DNA of 64,000 nt from contig NZ_CP119572.1 in the NCBI RefSeq assembly GCF_029278605.1, positions 3,658,001 through 3,722,000 of the forward strand, given 5' to 3'. This document shows, piece by piece, positions 7,385-15,300 of this stretch. The notes beneath the pieces were generated by a model. It searched no databases. It saw nothing but the letters and a program-made list of their open reading frames with translations, and had not been told where the DNA came from. The position numbers were made by a program, and so were the translations under genes. Source of the DNA: Cupriavidus sp. WKF15 (GTDB taxonomy: Bacteria; Pseudomonadota; Gammaproteobacteria; Burkholderiales; Burkholderiaceae). Each line of letters opens with the position of its first letter. Within the stretch, counting starts at the first letter, position 1.

Positions 7385-8359
7385 ATGCTTCCCAGTTCGG
7401 ACCAGGCCATATTTCCACAGCGTTATTCACAGCGCTCTCCACAGTGGATTCCACAGGTTTTTCCACAGGCCCGGGGTTGGGTCCTGTGCGCCGCCGTGGC
7501 CCTGGCATGCCTCGCAGGCTGCAGCACGGTGAGCGAACCGGCGCGCCCGCAGGCGGCTCCGCTCCCCGACATGGAACGTCCCGCGACCACGCCGGGCGCA
7601 ACCACGCGCGAACGCATCGTGGAAATCGCCATACAGGAATGGCGGCGCTGGGGCTCGCAGACCGTGCGCCTGGGCCGCGACGATACCGCCTGCGTGACGT
7701 TCAGTCCCCTGCCGGCGCCGCAGCCGGATGAGGAGCCGCTTTCGGCAGATGCCGGCGCGCCTGCCCAAGGCTCCGCCGACCAGGAAACGGATGCCGATGG
7801 CGCCGAGTCCGGCTGTGTCTCGTTCCCCGACGGCACCGGCATGGAAGCCACGCCACTGGGCTGCCAGATGGCGCGGCGCTATTGGGGCATCGTGGGCCAG
7901 GTGCCCCGTTGCACGCAGGTCACGCAGCCGTCCTGGGCCTGGTCGGCGGTATTCATTTCCTGGGTCCTGCGCAAGGCCGGACTCGACGAGCGCCAGTTCC
8001 TGACCGGCCAGTCACATTCCATGTATGTCGTGGATGCGCGCGACGGGATCCTGCCCCGGCCCGCCTTTCATCTCGAACCCGTTCCTGCGCTGCCACGGAC
8101 GGGCGACATCATCTGTGCGCCGCGCGGCCGCGAAAGATACCTCGAGGACATCGCCGGTATCGGCTTTGGCACGACGCCCATGCATTGCGACATCGTGGTG
8201 TCGGTGGATCCCGCCGCGCGCCTGGTGAAGGCCATTGGCGGCAACGTCCAGCAGTCTGTGTCGATGGAGGAGATCGAGTTGGGGGATTCGGGCAGGCTCG
8301 ATGGCGTCACGAACTCCCACATGCCCTGGCTGCTGATCATGCGCAACGATCTGCAGTAG
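7385..8359 (+). CDS. DUF2272 family lipoprotein
   Basis: The protein is 324 residues from the ATG at 7385 (332 from a GTG at 7361). A hydrophobic stretch ending in ACLAGC is a lipobox, giving a mature lipoprotein, so it should be anchored in the envelope. The body matches my memory of the DUF2272 family: an opening ERIVEIAIQEWRRWG, a central PSWAWSAVFISWVLRKAGL segment, and a DIICAPR...GTTPMHCDIVVSV stretch with Cys and His residues that resembles NlpC/P60-like hydrolases. Substrate is unknown. The region before the signal core is encoded by a 12-bp DnaA-box-like array, so the start is uncertain and a shorter protein beginning nearer the hydrophobic core is possible. Confidence 0.8.
   Translation: MLPSSDQAIFPQRYSQRSPQWIPQVFPQARGWVLCAAVALACLAGCSTVSEPARPQAAPLPDMERPATTPGATTRERIVEIAIQEWRRWGSQTVRLGRDDTACVTFSPLPAPQPDEEPLSADAGAPAQGSADQETDADGAESGCVSFPDGTGMEATPLGCQMARRYWGIVGQVPRCTQVTQPSWAWSAVFISWVLRKAGLDERQFLTGQSHSMYVVDARDGILPRPAFHLEPVPALPRTGDIICAPRGRERYLEDIAGIGFGTTPMHCDIVVSVDPAARLVKAIGGNVQQSVSMEEIELGDSGRLDGVTNSHMPWLLIMRNDLQ
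7409..7468 (+). repeat. 12-bp tandem array of DnaA-box-like units
   Basis: Five consecutive 12-bp units each end in CACAG: units end at 7420, 7432, 7444, 7456 and 7468, with cores TTTCCACAG, TTATTCACAG, CTCTCCACAG, GATTCCACAG and TTTTCCACAG. One core (TTATTCACA, 7423-7431) is a known DnaA-box variant; the others are degenerate. The array overlaps the predicted N-terminal coding region of the DUF2272 lipoprotein. Confidence 0.75.
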
Positions 8360-8369
8360 ATTATTTATG

Positions 8370-8395
8370 CGAAAAATCAACTAGCGGATTTTTAT
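8370..8395. terminator. AT-rich inverted repeat between convergent genes
   Basis: AAAAATC (8372-8378) pairs with GATTTTT (8387-8393) between the ends of the DUF2272 gene and dinB. It gives T-runs on both strands and could end transcription from both sides, but the stem is AT-only and weak. The flanking 65 bp is markedly AT-rich and holds two direct copies of TTTATGCGA. Confidence 0.4.
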
Positions 8396-8424
8396 GCGAT
8401 ATTGATTTATCGGGTGAATATGAC

Positions 8425-9510
8425 TCAGGGAAACAGTTCGAGTTGCGCCGTATCGCGGTCACTGGTCCCGACACCGACACCGAGCAATCGCACCGGCAGT
8501 CCGCGCCGCGCGTGGCCCTCGGCTAGCAGGCGGGCGTAGGTGCCGCGGTCGGGCGCATGGCCACGGCATTCCACGGTGGTCTGGCGGAAGTCCGAGAAAC
8601 GCAGCTTCACGGTGAGCTTGTCGATGGTGTCATGCGCCTGCGCGCGCGCAATGCGGACCTCCAGCATGGCGACCAGCGGTTCCAGTTCCGCCAGGCAGGC
8701 CTGCAGGTCCGGCAGGTCGTCTGCATAGGTCTCCTCGACACTGATCGACTTGCGTTCGCGCTCGGGCGATACCGTGCGGGGATCGACGCCTCGACACAGG
8801 TTGTAGAGCCGTGCGCCGAAGCGGCCAAACTCGCGATGCAGCCGGTCCGCCGGCCAGTCCCGCAGATCGCCACAGGTCTCGGCGCCAAGGCGTTTGAGCT
8901 TGGCCGCGGTGACCGTGCCCACACCATGGATGCGTCCGACCGGCAGCACGGCGATAAAGGCATCCACTGCCGCCGGCCGCACCACGAACAGCCCGTCGGG
9001 CTTGTTCCAGTCGCTCGCGATCTTGGCGACGAACTTGTTCGGTCCGACCCCTGCCGATACCGTGACACCCACCTCCTCCCGCACCCGGCGCCGGATTTCC
9101 TCGGCAATGCGCGTGGCGCTGCCGCCATGGTGCGGACACTCGCTCACATCGAGATAAGCCTCGTCCAGCGACAGCGGTTCGACCAGGGCCGTGTACTCGC
9201 GGTAGATCGCAAAGATCCGGCGCGAGACTTCGCGGTACTTGTCCATGGCCGGGCGCACGATCAGCAGGTCCGGACAGCGCCGCAGGGCCTGCGCCGACGA
9301 CATGGCCGAGCGCACGCCGAACGCGCGCGCCTCGTAGTTGCAGGTAGCGATCACGCCGCGCCGGTCCGCGGCTCCCCCGACAGCCATGGGCCGGCCGCGC
9401 AGCGACGGGTCGTCGCGCATTTCGACCGACGCGTAAAAGCAGTCGCAGTCGCAATGGATGATCTTGCGCTGGATGGCCGGTTCGCTGGGCGGGGACGGGG
9501 TCGCGGGCAT
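8425..9510 (-). CDS. dinB: DNA polymerase IV (Y-family translesion polymerase)
   Basis: The product of 361 residues is a distributive, error-prone Y-family polymerase for lesion bypass. Motifs are clear: KIIHCDCDCFYASVEMRD with the first metal-binding Asp pair (about residues 18-20), GRPMAVGG, and the catalytic SLDEAYLDVS. A helix-hairpin-helix segment (PVGRIHGVGTVTAAKLKRLG) and the little-finger domain follow. The ATG at 9510 is preferred over one at 9549 because family members begin close to the IIHCDCD motif. The C-terminal clamp-binding peptide appears as TAQLELFP. The gene is flanked on both sides by short AT-rich spacers; no clear LexA box was seen upstream. Confidence 0.95.
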   Translation of the reverse strand: MPATPSPPSEPAIQRKIIHCDCDCFYASVEMRDDPSLRGRPMAVGGAADRRGVIATCNYEARAFGVRSAMSSAQALRRCPDLLIVRPAMDKYREVSRRIFAIYREYTALVEPLSLDEAYLDVSECPHHGGSATRIAEEIRRRVREEVGVTVSAGVGPNKFVAKIASDWNKPDGLFVVRPAAVDAFIAVLPVGRIHGVGTVTAAKLKRLGAETCGDLRDWPADRLHREFGRFGARLYNLCRGVDPRTVSPERERKSISVEETYADDLPDLQACLAELEPLVAMLEVRIARAQAHDTIDKLTVKLRFSDFRQTTVECRGHAPDRGTYARLLAEGHARRGLPVRLLGVGVGTSDRDTAQLELFP

Positions 9511-9667
9511 GCGGTACAGGGATAGGGGATGGGGGACGCCCCTATCCATCGATGCTATTTATGAGAATAGAAAAATTTTTCCGTGGATGATTAATCCGGT
9601 TGATGAAGATAAACCCCGATTCTGCGTTCGTGCGCTCAATTTCATCGACCTAATGAATAAAGCCTGG

Positions 9668-10579
9668 CTAATTATTGACGGCCTCATCGTTTGCGCTAAT
9701 GGATTCCGGCTTCTGCCGGGTACTGACCCAAATCCCTTCGGCCGCGTACAAGGCCAGGGACACCCAGATCAGCGCATAACCCAGCTGCTTCTGCGGCGGG
9801 AACGGCTCATGCCATAGCCAGACGCCAAGCAGCAGCTGCAGCGTCGGGCCCGTGTACTGGAGCAGGCCAAGCAGGGACAGCGGGATACGGCGGGCGCCGG
9901 CGGCAAAGAACAGCAGCGGCACGGCGGTGATCGGCCCCGCCATCAACAGCAGGAATTGCGTACCTGGTGCTGCGTGCCGGAAGCTGTCCTGGCCGGTTGC
10001 AAATAGGTAGGCCAGTGCCGCGGCGGCCAGCGGGAACAGCAGCAGGGTCTCGAGAGACAGCCCTTCCAGCGCCCCAAGGGCTCCCGTCTTGCGCAGCAGC
10101 CCATAGCCGCCGAAGGTGGCCGCCAGCGCCAGGGCAATCCACGGCAGCTGGCCCGATGCCACGGTCAGCCAGGCGACCCCTGCCGCCGCCACCGCGATCG
10201 ACAGCCATTGCCCCGGCCGCAGCCGCTCGTGCAGGAACACCACGCCCAGCAGCACGCTGAACAGCGGGTTGATGAAATAGCCCAGGCTGGCATCGACCAC
10301 CCGATTGGCGGATACGGCCCAGATATAGATGAACCAGTTGCCGCACAGCAGCGCGGCGCTCGCGGCAAAGGACAGGATCAGGCGCCGGTCCGTGGCCACC
10401 TTGCCCAGCCAGGCCCACTGGCGCCGGGCGGCCAGGACGACGGCCAGGAACACCAGCGACCAGACCATCCGGTGCAGCAGGATTTCGGCCGGTGCGATGC
10501 CGGGCAGCGACTTGATGTAGAGCGGGAGCAGCCCCCAGATGGTGTAGGCCAGGAGTGCGTAAAGGATGCCGAGTTGCAT
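9668..10579 (-). CDS. rarD: RarD family EamA/DMT transporter
   Basis: The 303-residue protein is a ten-helix inner-membrane transporter of the drug/metabolite superfamily. The start MQLGILYALLAYTIWGLLPLYIK and the segments FINPLFSVLLGVVFLHERL and GLLQYTGPTLQLLLGVWLWHEPF are typical for RarD, including the two EamA-repeat C-terminal motifs. RarD was named for chloramphenicol sensitivity; its physiological substrate is not settled. GGAATTCCCCC lies before the start, with only a poor Shine-Dalgarno. The gene sits alone between dinB and the TRAP binding protein, all on the minus strand. Confidence 0.9.
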   Translation of the reverse strand: MQLGILYALLAYTIWGLLPLYIKSLPGIAPAEILLHRMVWSLVFLAVVLAARRQWAWLGKVATDRRLILSFAASAALLCGNWFIYIWAVSANRVVDASLGYFINPLFSVLLGVVFLHERLRPGQWLSIAVAAAGVAWLTVASGQLPWIALALAATFGGYGLLRKTGALGALEGLSLETLLLFPLAAAALAYLFATGQDSFRHAAPGTQFLLLMAGPITAVPLLFFAAGARRIPLSLLGLLQYTGPTLQLLLGVWLWHEPFPPQKQLGYALIWVSLALYAAEGIWVSTRQKPESISANDEAVNN

Positions 10580-10671
10580 GGGGGAATTCCGATAGATCTG
10601 CGCGCGATTCTACCGGCGGGGGTGTTTTATTGCCGGAGCCCGCTGCAGGCCCAGGCATTGCACTCACGTAA

Positions 10672-10712
10672 AACAAAAACCCCGTGCCCTCACGGGAACA
10701 CGGGGTTTGCGC
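10672..10712 (-). terminator. intrinsic terminator downstream of the TRAP binding protein gene
   Basis: On the minus strand CCCCGTG and CACGGGG (10681-10703 region) form a GC-rich stem followed by a T-rich stretch (GGGGTTTTTGTTTT read downstream). It lies just after the stop of the TRAP gene and before rarD, so it separates the two. Confidence 0.8.
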
Positions 10713-10743
10713 CGAGGGGGCAGCCTGCCCCCGCGTGGCGAAA

Positions 10744-11877
10744 TTACAGCTTGCGCGCGTAGCTGAACTGCGCGAATGCCTGCTCGGCCACGTTGAACCA
10801 GGCGGCCTCGTTGTTGCGGAACACGCGCCAGTCGTCGTAGATCTTCTTGAACGACGGATTCTTGGCGACTTCGTCGGCGTAGGCTTCCTGGGTGGCCTTG
10901 AAGCAGGCTTCCATGATTTCCTTGGAGAACGGGCGCAGCTTCACGCCGTTTTCCAGCAGGCGGGCCAGCGCCTGCGGGTTGACCGTGTCGTACTTGGCCA
11001 TCATCATGGTGTGGGCTTCGATGGTGGCGGTTTCCAGCGCGCGCTTGTACAGCGCCGGCAGCTTTTCAAATTCGCTGGCCGAGGCGTAAAACGACAGCTG
11101 CGCGCTGCCTTCCCACCAGCCCGGATAGTAGTAGTACGGGGCCACCTTGTAGAAGCCGAGCTTCTCGTCATCGTACGGGCCTACCCACTCGGCCGCGTCG
11201 ATGGTGCCCTTTTCCAGCGCCGGGTAGATGTCGCCGCCGGCGATCTGCTGCGGTACCACGCCCAGGCGCGACAGCACCACGCCGGCAAAGCCGGCAATGC
11301 GGTACTTCAGGCCCTGCAGGTCGGCCACGGTCTTGATTTCCTTGCGGAACCAGCCGCCCATCTGCGCGTTGGTGTTGCCGCCCAGGAAGTTGACGACGTT
11401 GTATTCCTTGAAGAACTCGCGCATCAGCTTCATGCCGTTGCCTTGCAGCATCCACGCATTCTGCTGGCGCGCGGTCAGGCCGAACGGGACGGTGGTATCA
11501 AAGCACAGCGTCGGGTTCTTGCCGAAGTAGTAGTAGCCGGCGGTATGGCCGATCTGCACGGTGTTGTTCTGCACCGAATCCAGGACTTGGAGGCCCGGCA
11601 CGATTTCGCCGGCGGCAAAGACCTTGATGTTGAACTTGCCATCGGTCAGTTCCTTGACGCGGGTCGACAGCAGTTCGGCGGTGCCGAAGATGGTGTCCAG
11701 CGACTTGGGGAAGCTCGATGCAAGGCGCCATTCCACGGCAGGGTTGCTGCCGACGACGGCCGGGGCGGCTGGGGCGCTTGCGGCCGGCGCTGCGGCCTTT
11801 TCATCCTTGCCGCATGCGGCAAGTGCCCCGGTTGCGGCCACGGCCGACGCTTTCAACAGGAAGGAACGACGCTGCAT
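10744..11877 (-). CDS. TRAP transporter substrate-binding protein (DctP family)
   Basis: The 377-residue protein is exported: the N-terminus MQRRSFLLKA has a twin arginine, and ALAAC makes a lipobox, so it may be a Tat-exported lipoprotein. After an Ala/Pro linker the mature domain (from about residue 48) has the DctP/TakP fold signature, including VEWRLASSFPKSLDT, the arginine segment LKYRIAGFAG and the aromatic YYYYPGWWEGS. These periplasmic proteins deliver organic acids, often 2-oxo acids, to DctQM permeases. No permease genes are next to it, so it is either an orphan or works with a distant system. The leader contains a large inverted repeat and a group II intron. Confidence 0.92.
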   Translation of the reverse strand: MQRRSFLLKASAVAATGALAACGKDEKAAAPAASAPAAPAVVGSNPAVEWRLASSFPKSLDTIFGTAELLSTRVKELTDGKFNIKVFAAGEIVPGLQVLDSVQNNTVQIGHTAGYYYFGKNPTLCFDTTVPFGLTARQQNAWMLQGNGMKLMREFFKEYNVVNFLGGNTNAQMGGWFRKEIKTVADLQGLKYRIAGFAGVVLSRLGVVPQQIAGGDIYPALEKGTIDAAEWVGPYDDEKLGFYKVAPYYYYPGWWEGSAQLSFYASASEFEKLPALYKRALETATIEAHTMMMAKYDTVNPQALARLLENGVKLRPFSKEIMEACFKATQEAYADEVAKNPSFKKIYDDWRVFRNNEAAWFNVAEQAFAQFSYARKL

Positions 11878-11981
11878 TAACTTCTCCTCTTTTATAGATA
11901 TTGGTGCGGATGCGGGCCTGGGACGCCGATCGTGTCATCGCGCCTTGCGCCGGACCGTGACGCGCCCATGGCCGGGATGGT

Positions 11982-12091
11982 GCCGCGGGCGCAACGCTGT
12001 GCCTGTTACGGACGGGAACCCTTGCAATGCCGGGACGATAGGTGACCTTGCACAACCGCCATGGAGGCACCCGTTCGTAACAGGCCGCGGC
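11982..12091 (-). promoter_or_regulatory. large inverted repeat in the 5' leader of the TRAP gene
   Basis: The 16-base arm at 12001-12016 (GCCTGTTACGGACGGG) and the arm at 12070-12085 are reverse complements with one mismatch, and an outer GCCGCGG/CCGCGGC pair (11982-11988, 12085-12091) extends the stem. The enclosed 53 bases could fold further. It lies about 105 bp before the TRAP start and just after the 3' end of the intron. It may be a leader RNA structure or a DNA operator; no known riboswitch pattern was recognised. Confidence 0.6.
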
Positions 12092-12149
12092 TGTCTTACC
12101 CGAAAGAGTAGGGTAGGGACGAAGTCATTACTGACCTGTCCCCCCCTAG

Positions 12150-12183
12150 GAACCGTACGTGCGAGTTTCCCCGCATACGGCTC
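12150..12183 (-). ncRNA. group II intron domain V
   Basis: The 34-nt hairpin starting GAGCCGTATGCGGG and ending CGTACGGTTC has the usual two stems, GAAA loop and bulge of the catalytic domain V. The family's AGC/CGC-type triad appears here as GAGCCG. A domain VI stem (TAGGG...CCCTA) follows on its 3' side. Confidence 0.85.
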
Positions 12184-12188
12184 GGGCC

Positions 12189-13901
12189 TCAACTAAATGT
12201 CACTTCGGACACCGGTTTCACAACAGTTCTGCCATGGTGGTGCACTTGCATGTGACAGTTCGGATGCAGCAGCACGCGATTCCCTAGAGCATCGGAGCCC
12301 CCGCGTATGCGAGGTTCGATGTGATGATCTTCCCATCCTGTTTCCTTGGTTATCTTGCACTGACACACCGCGCACAAGCCTTGCTGGGATAGATACAGTT
12401 TGATCCACTGCTTACGGTGCGCCATGTTTTCCAACATTCGCTCCTGTCGCAGCTTTTCGCCGTACCGTTCCTGCGTAGGATCGAAGGGATTGTAATCCCC
12501 CCGAATCTTCTTGTGCCGCCGGATAGTCGTACCCGCAAGCGAGTACAGTTCTGTCCAGCCTACACTGCCGTTGCCGCTCACGAACTTGGTTCCGAACACC
12601 CAGTTTCGTTCGCCGACGGTTGCGAAATACTTCCTCCGCACCCATTCGGCCGACTTATGTGGATGTCGCCGCTTTGCCCACCGCCGTAAAGCAATAAATA
12701 CTTCATGCTCCATGCGGGCGAACGCCGATTTAGCAACCACGGGACTGTGATACTGTGCCCAGCCCCGCAGCATCGGGTTTAACAGTCGAATTAGAACCGA
12801 CTGCTCCACCGTCTTGTTGGTGCTGATGACCGCCTTCACCTTGCGATAGAACGCTTGCGCGTTTTTCTTGCTTGGCTTGATGAGCAGTGTTCCCGAGTAC
12901 TTACGGAAATTCCACCCTAGGAAGTCAAAGCCGTCCGCGATGCTGACGATCCGCGTTTTCTCCGTCGATAGCGATAGCCCCCGTACAGCGAGGAACTGTT
13001 CTACCCACGGCTTCACTTCGCTTTCTAGGACCTCCGGCGTATCACCGGTGATCACGAAGTCGTCCGCGTAACGCACAACATTCACTTTGAGCCTTTTCGC
13101 CTTGGTCACTCCCAACTTCGTTCCGAGGAACTGGGTCAGTTGCGTTTCCAAGCCGTTCAGCGCCACATTTGCCAGAGTCGGGGAAATGATGCCTCCCTGC
13201 GGCGTTCCGGCTTCGGTTGCCTGAAACTGGCCTTGAAATACCACGCCAGCCTTCAACCACTTCCGAAGGATTGCTTTGTCCATTGGGACATTGCGCTCCA
13301 GCCAGTCGTGACTGATATGGTCGAAGCATCCTTTGATGTCTGCTTCCAGCACCCATTGAGCCGAGGCCTTCTGGGATAAGGAAACAAACAGCTGGGACAT
13401 GGCATCCGCCGTGGATCGGTTGATCCTGAATCCATAAGAGTTCGGATCGCTCGTTCCTTCGGACACCGGTTCCAACGCCAGCAGATACAACGCTTGCATG
13501 GCTCGGTCCAACATGGTTGGAATGCCCAGAGGGCGCTCCTTCCCATTGGCCTTGGGGATGAAGACCCTCCGTAATGGCAGAGGTCTGTACCCCCGGCGCT
13601 TCAACCGCCCAATGGCTTCCCACCGGACTTCAGGCGTTTTCCACTTTTCGCGATCGACGCCTGCCGTTCGCTCACCTTGGTTCATCGTCACTCGTCGTAC
13701 CGCCAGTGCTTTGGCGGAGAACGAGCGGGTCAGAGACCGTTGCAGGGCTTTCACCCTACGCCAGTCCCCTTCCTGTGTCGCCTTCGCAATTCGAATCTGC
13801 ATATCTCGAACGTTCCGCTCCACGCGGCGCCAATTAATGGCGCCCCAGGTTTGCGGCACGCCGGAGAGCGCAGATTCATCCTTGCGGATCAATGCTTCCA
13901 T
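12189..13901 (-). CDS. ltrA: group II intron reverse transcriptase/maturase with HNH endonuclease
   Basis: The 570-residue protein helps splicing and carries out retrohoming of its intron. A reverse transcriptase domain (about 70-330) includes [40 protein letters not shown] and the catalytic VRYADDFVI. The maturase X domain (about 370-450) has LRGWAQYH. The C-terminal HNH zinc nuclease is seen as CAVCQCK...DHHIEPR...[12 protein letters not shown] (about 505-560). All domains appear intact, so the element may still move. AGGAGAG precedes the ATG at 13901. Confidence 0.96.
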   Translation of the reverse strand: MEALIRKDESALSGVPQTWGAINWRRVERNVRDMQIRIAKATQEGDWRRVKALQRSLTRSFSAKALAVRRVTMNQGERTAGVDREKWKTPEVRWEAIGRLKRRGYRPLPLRRVFIPKANGKERPLGIPTMLDRAMQALYLLALEPVSEGTSDPNSYGFRINRSTADAMSQLFVSLSQKASAQWVLEADIKGCFDHISHDWLERNVPMDKAILRKWLKAGVVFQGQFQATEAGTPQGGIISPTLANVALNGLETQLTQFLGTKLGVTKAKRLKVNVVRYADDFVITGDTPEVLESEVKPWVEQFLAVRGLSLSTEKTRIVSIADGFDFLGWNFRKYSGTLLIKPSKKNAQAFYRKVKAVISTNKTVEQSVLIRLLNPMLRGWAQYHSPVVAKSAFARMEHEVFIALRRWAKRRHPHKSAEWVRRKYFATVGERNWVFGTKFVSGNGSVGWTELYSLAGTTIRRHKKIRGDYNPFDPTQERYGEKLRQERMLENMAHRKQWIKLYLSQQGLCAVCQCKITKETGWEDHHIEPRIRGGSDALGNRVLLHPNCHMQVHHHGRTVVKPVSEVTFS

Positions 13902-14263
13902 GCTGCTCTCCTATCTTGAGGATCTTCCCCAACATCAAGAGACAGCACGCCCCTTGAGGGACGTGTTGCCCCTCAAGGGAAGAAAATTTAAACAAGCGAG
14001 ATCAGTCAGCCGTCCTGCGACGATTGACCAGTTGGAAGTCTGCCCGCTTTCGCGTGGGATGATGTCTCAATCCCTATCCAGACCATTACAGCCCGGCGTT
14101 CGCTTTTTCCAACCTCCCATACCCGCACAGCCAACAGCGTTCCTTGCGGTTCGCCTGCCTGAGCCAAACTGCGCTCCGGCAGCCATACGGGCTTACCACG
14201 TTCCCTGCGCATTACACGACTGGGTTAGGGTCTGCCTTTCCGCCGGTGGTCATCGTGGCGACG

Positions 14264-14286
14264 TGTCCCAAGGCTTGAGTGGGACA
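14264..14286 (-). ncRNA. candidate EBS1 hairpin of the intron
   Basis: TGTCCCA and TGGGACA form a 7-bp stem whose loop, read on the intron strand, is CTCAAGCCT. The CAAGCC in the loop is complementary to the GGCTTG at the end of the 5' exon. This is the expected geometry for exon recognition. Confidence 0.7.
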
Positions 14287-15063
14287 ACCGACCACACACC
14301 GTTTGGTTAATGCCTAACAGCAGCTTTGGCATCTCAATCGTTACGACGTTTATCAGCAGTTCACTTACGTTACCCATACCAGTCAGCCTAGCGCCTCGAC
14401 CCCGTTGCTGCTCGGAGCCTCCACCATCCTGTCTCACGACCTGATGGCACCCTTTCGGGGGCCGCATTGTCAGGAGAGCTTCACACCCCACCGTTACCAG
14501 TGACGCATGTCCCCCTAGGCTACTGCTAGTCGCATAGCAGGTTCTCTATCGTCACGCCCTTTCGGACATTTCCGACCGAACCATAATGCACAGAGCTACC
14601 GCTCCGGGACCTCACCTACTTACAGTCGTGCTCCCTTACCAGCGAGCGCTTGACGGCATCGAACGCTCTTGCGAGCCTCGATGTCGTCCCAAAGAACGTA
14701 GCGCCGTTCCATCCAGAACGGTTTGAATGCTATGTTGCGGCGATACAACGGAAACTCCGCTGTCTAACCGCAGACACCCTCCGGGGAGAGTGCGTACAGA
14801 GAACTCGCCCAAAGGCGAGCGTCCCCGCCCTTGGGCAATGGCTGGAAATCCATCCAGCAAAAGCAAGCTGTAAGGCGCCGATACTCTGGCTTCCTCACAA
14901 CACATCGGACTCCCCCTAGCTGTTCGGCCGGGTTCGTCTAAGCAAGTAATTGGTCGAGATTGGACGGTTCAGGCCGAGGCCCTTCCCTTGTCTCGACAAA
15001 GGTCGATGCTCCTTACGTTGGAGCTACCCGGACACGAGAATGCGTGTCGCACCAAGCCCACCG

Positions 15064-15069
15064 ATTATA
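15064..15069 (-). promoter_or_regulatory. TATAAT box just upstream of the intron insertion point
   Basis: A perfect TATAAT lies on the minus strand 11 bases before the intron's first base. No good -35 hexamer is seen at the usual spacing; a GTGCC-GGCAC hairpin occupies that space. It is a candidate promoter for the TRAP gene transcript that contains the intron. Confidence 0.4.
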
Positions 15070-15300
15070 GCGGTGCCTTTTTCGGCACGGAGCCCTGCGG
15101 GTGTCCGGGTTTTCGCTAGTCCTGTTGCGCTTGTCCACAGTGGGGACAACTCGCGCAAAGGCGTGCCGCAGCACTGGCTTTTCGTATTGTGAGAAGGCCA
15201 ACGTTGCGATGGATTTTGTAACCCGGCTTGCAGTCAAATCGTGCGACTGTTAAAAAAAGGACCCCGTACCGGTGGTCCGTGGTTCCGGTCCGCTCGTTGC

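Larger units (their letters stand above)
12108..15052 (-). mobile_element. complete group II intron (about 2.95 kb)
   Basis: The element runs on the minus strand from GTGCGAC (first G at 15052), the group II 5' consensus, to a 3' end read as CCCTAC at 12108. About 1.15 kb of structured RNA (domains I-III) precedes the maturase frame, which lies in domain IV. Domain V (34 nt) and a domain VI stem follow the frame. A hairpin loop at 14264-14286 presents CAAGCC, complementary to the last bases of the 5' exon (GGGCTTG), fitting an EBS1-IBS1 pairing and supporting the 5' border. The 3' border may be off by a few bases. The intron lies in the sense direction of the TRAP gene leader, so splicing would restore that transcript. 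Confidence 0.88.

Noticed and set aside
6436..7731. Plus-strand frame of 431 codons spanning HU
   Set aside because: It covers the HU gene in another frame and has no ribosome site or domain; the HISTALFTALST-like string is only the translated 12-bp array.
14000..15000. Short protein-like frames in the upstream part of the group II intron
   Set aside because: They fall in the structured domains I-III of the intron RNA and are not protein genes.
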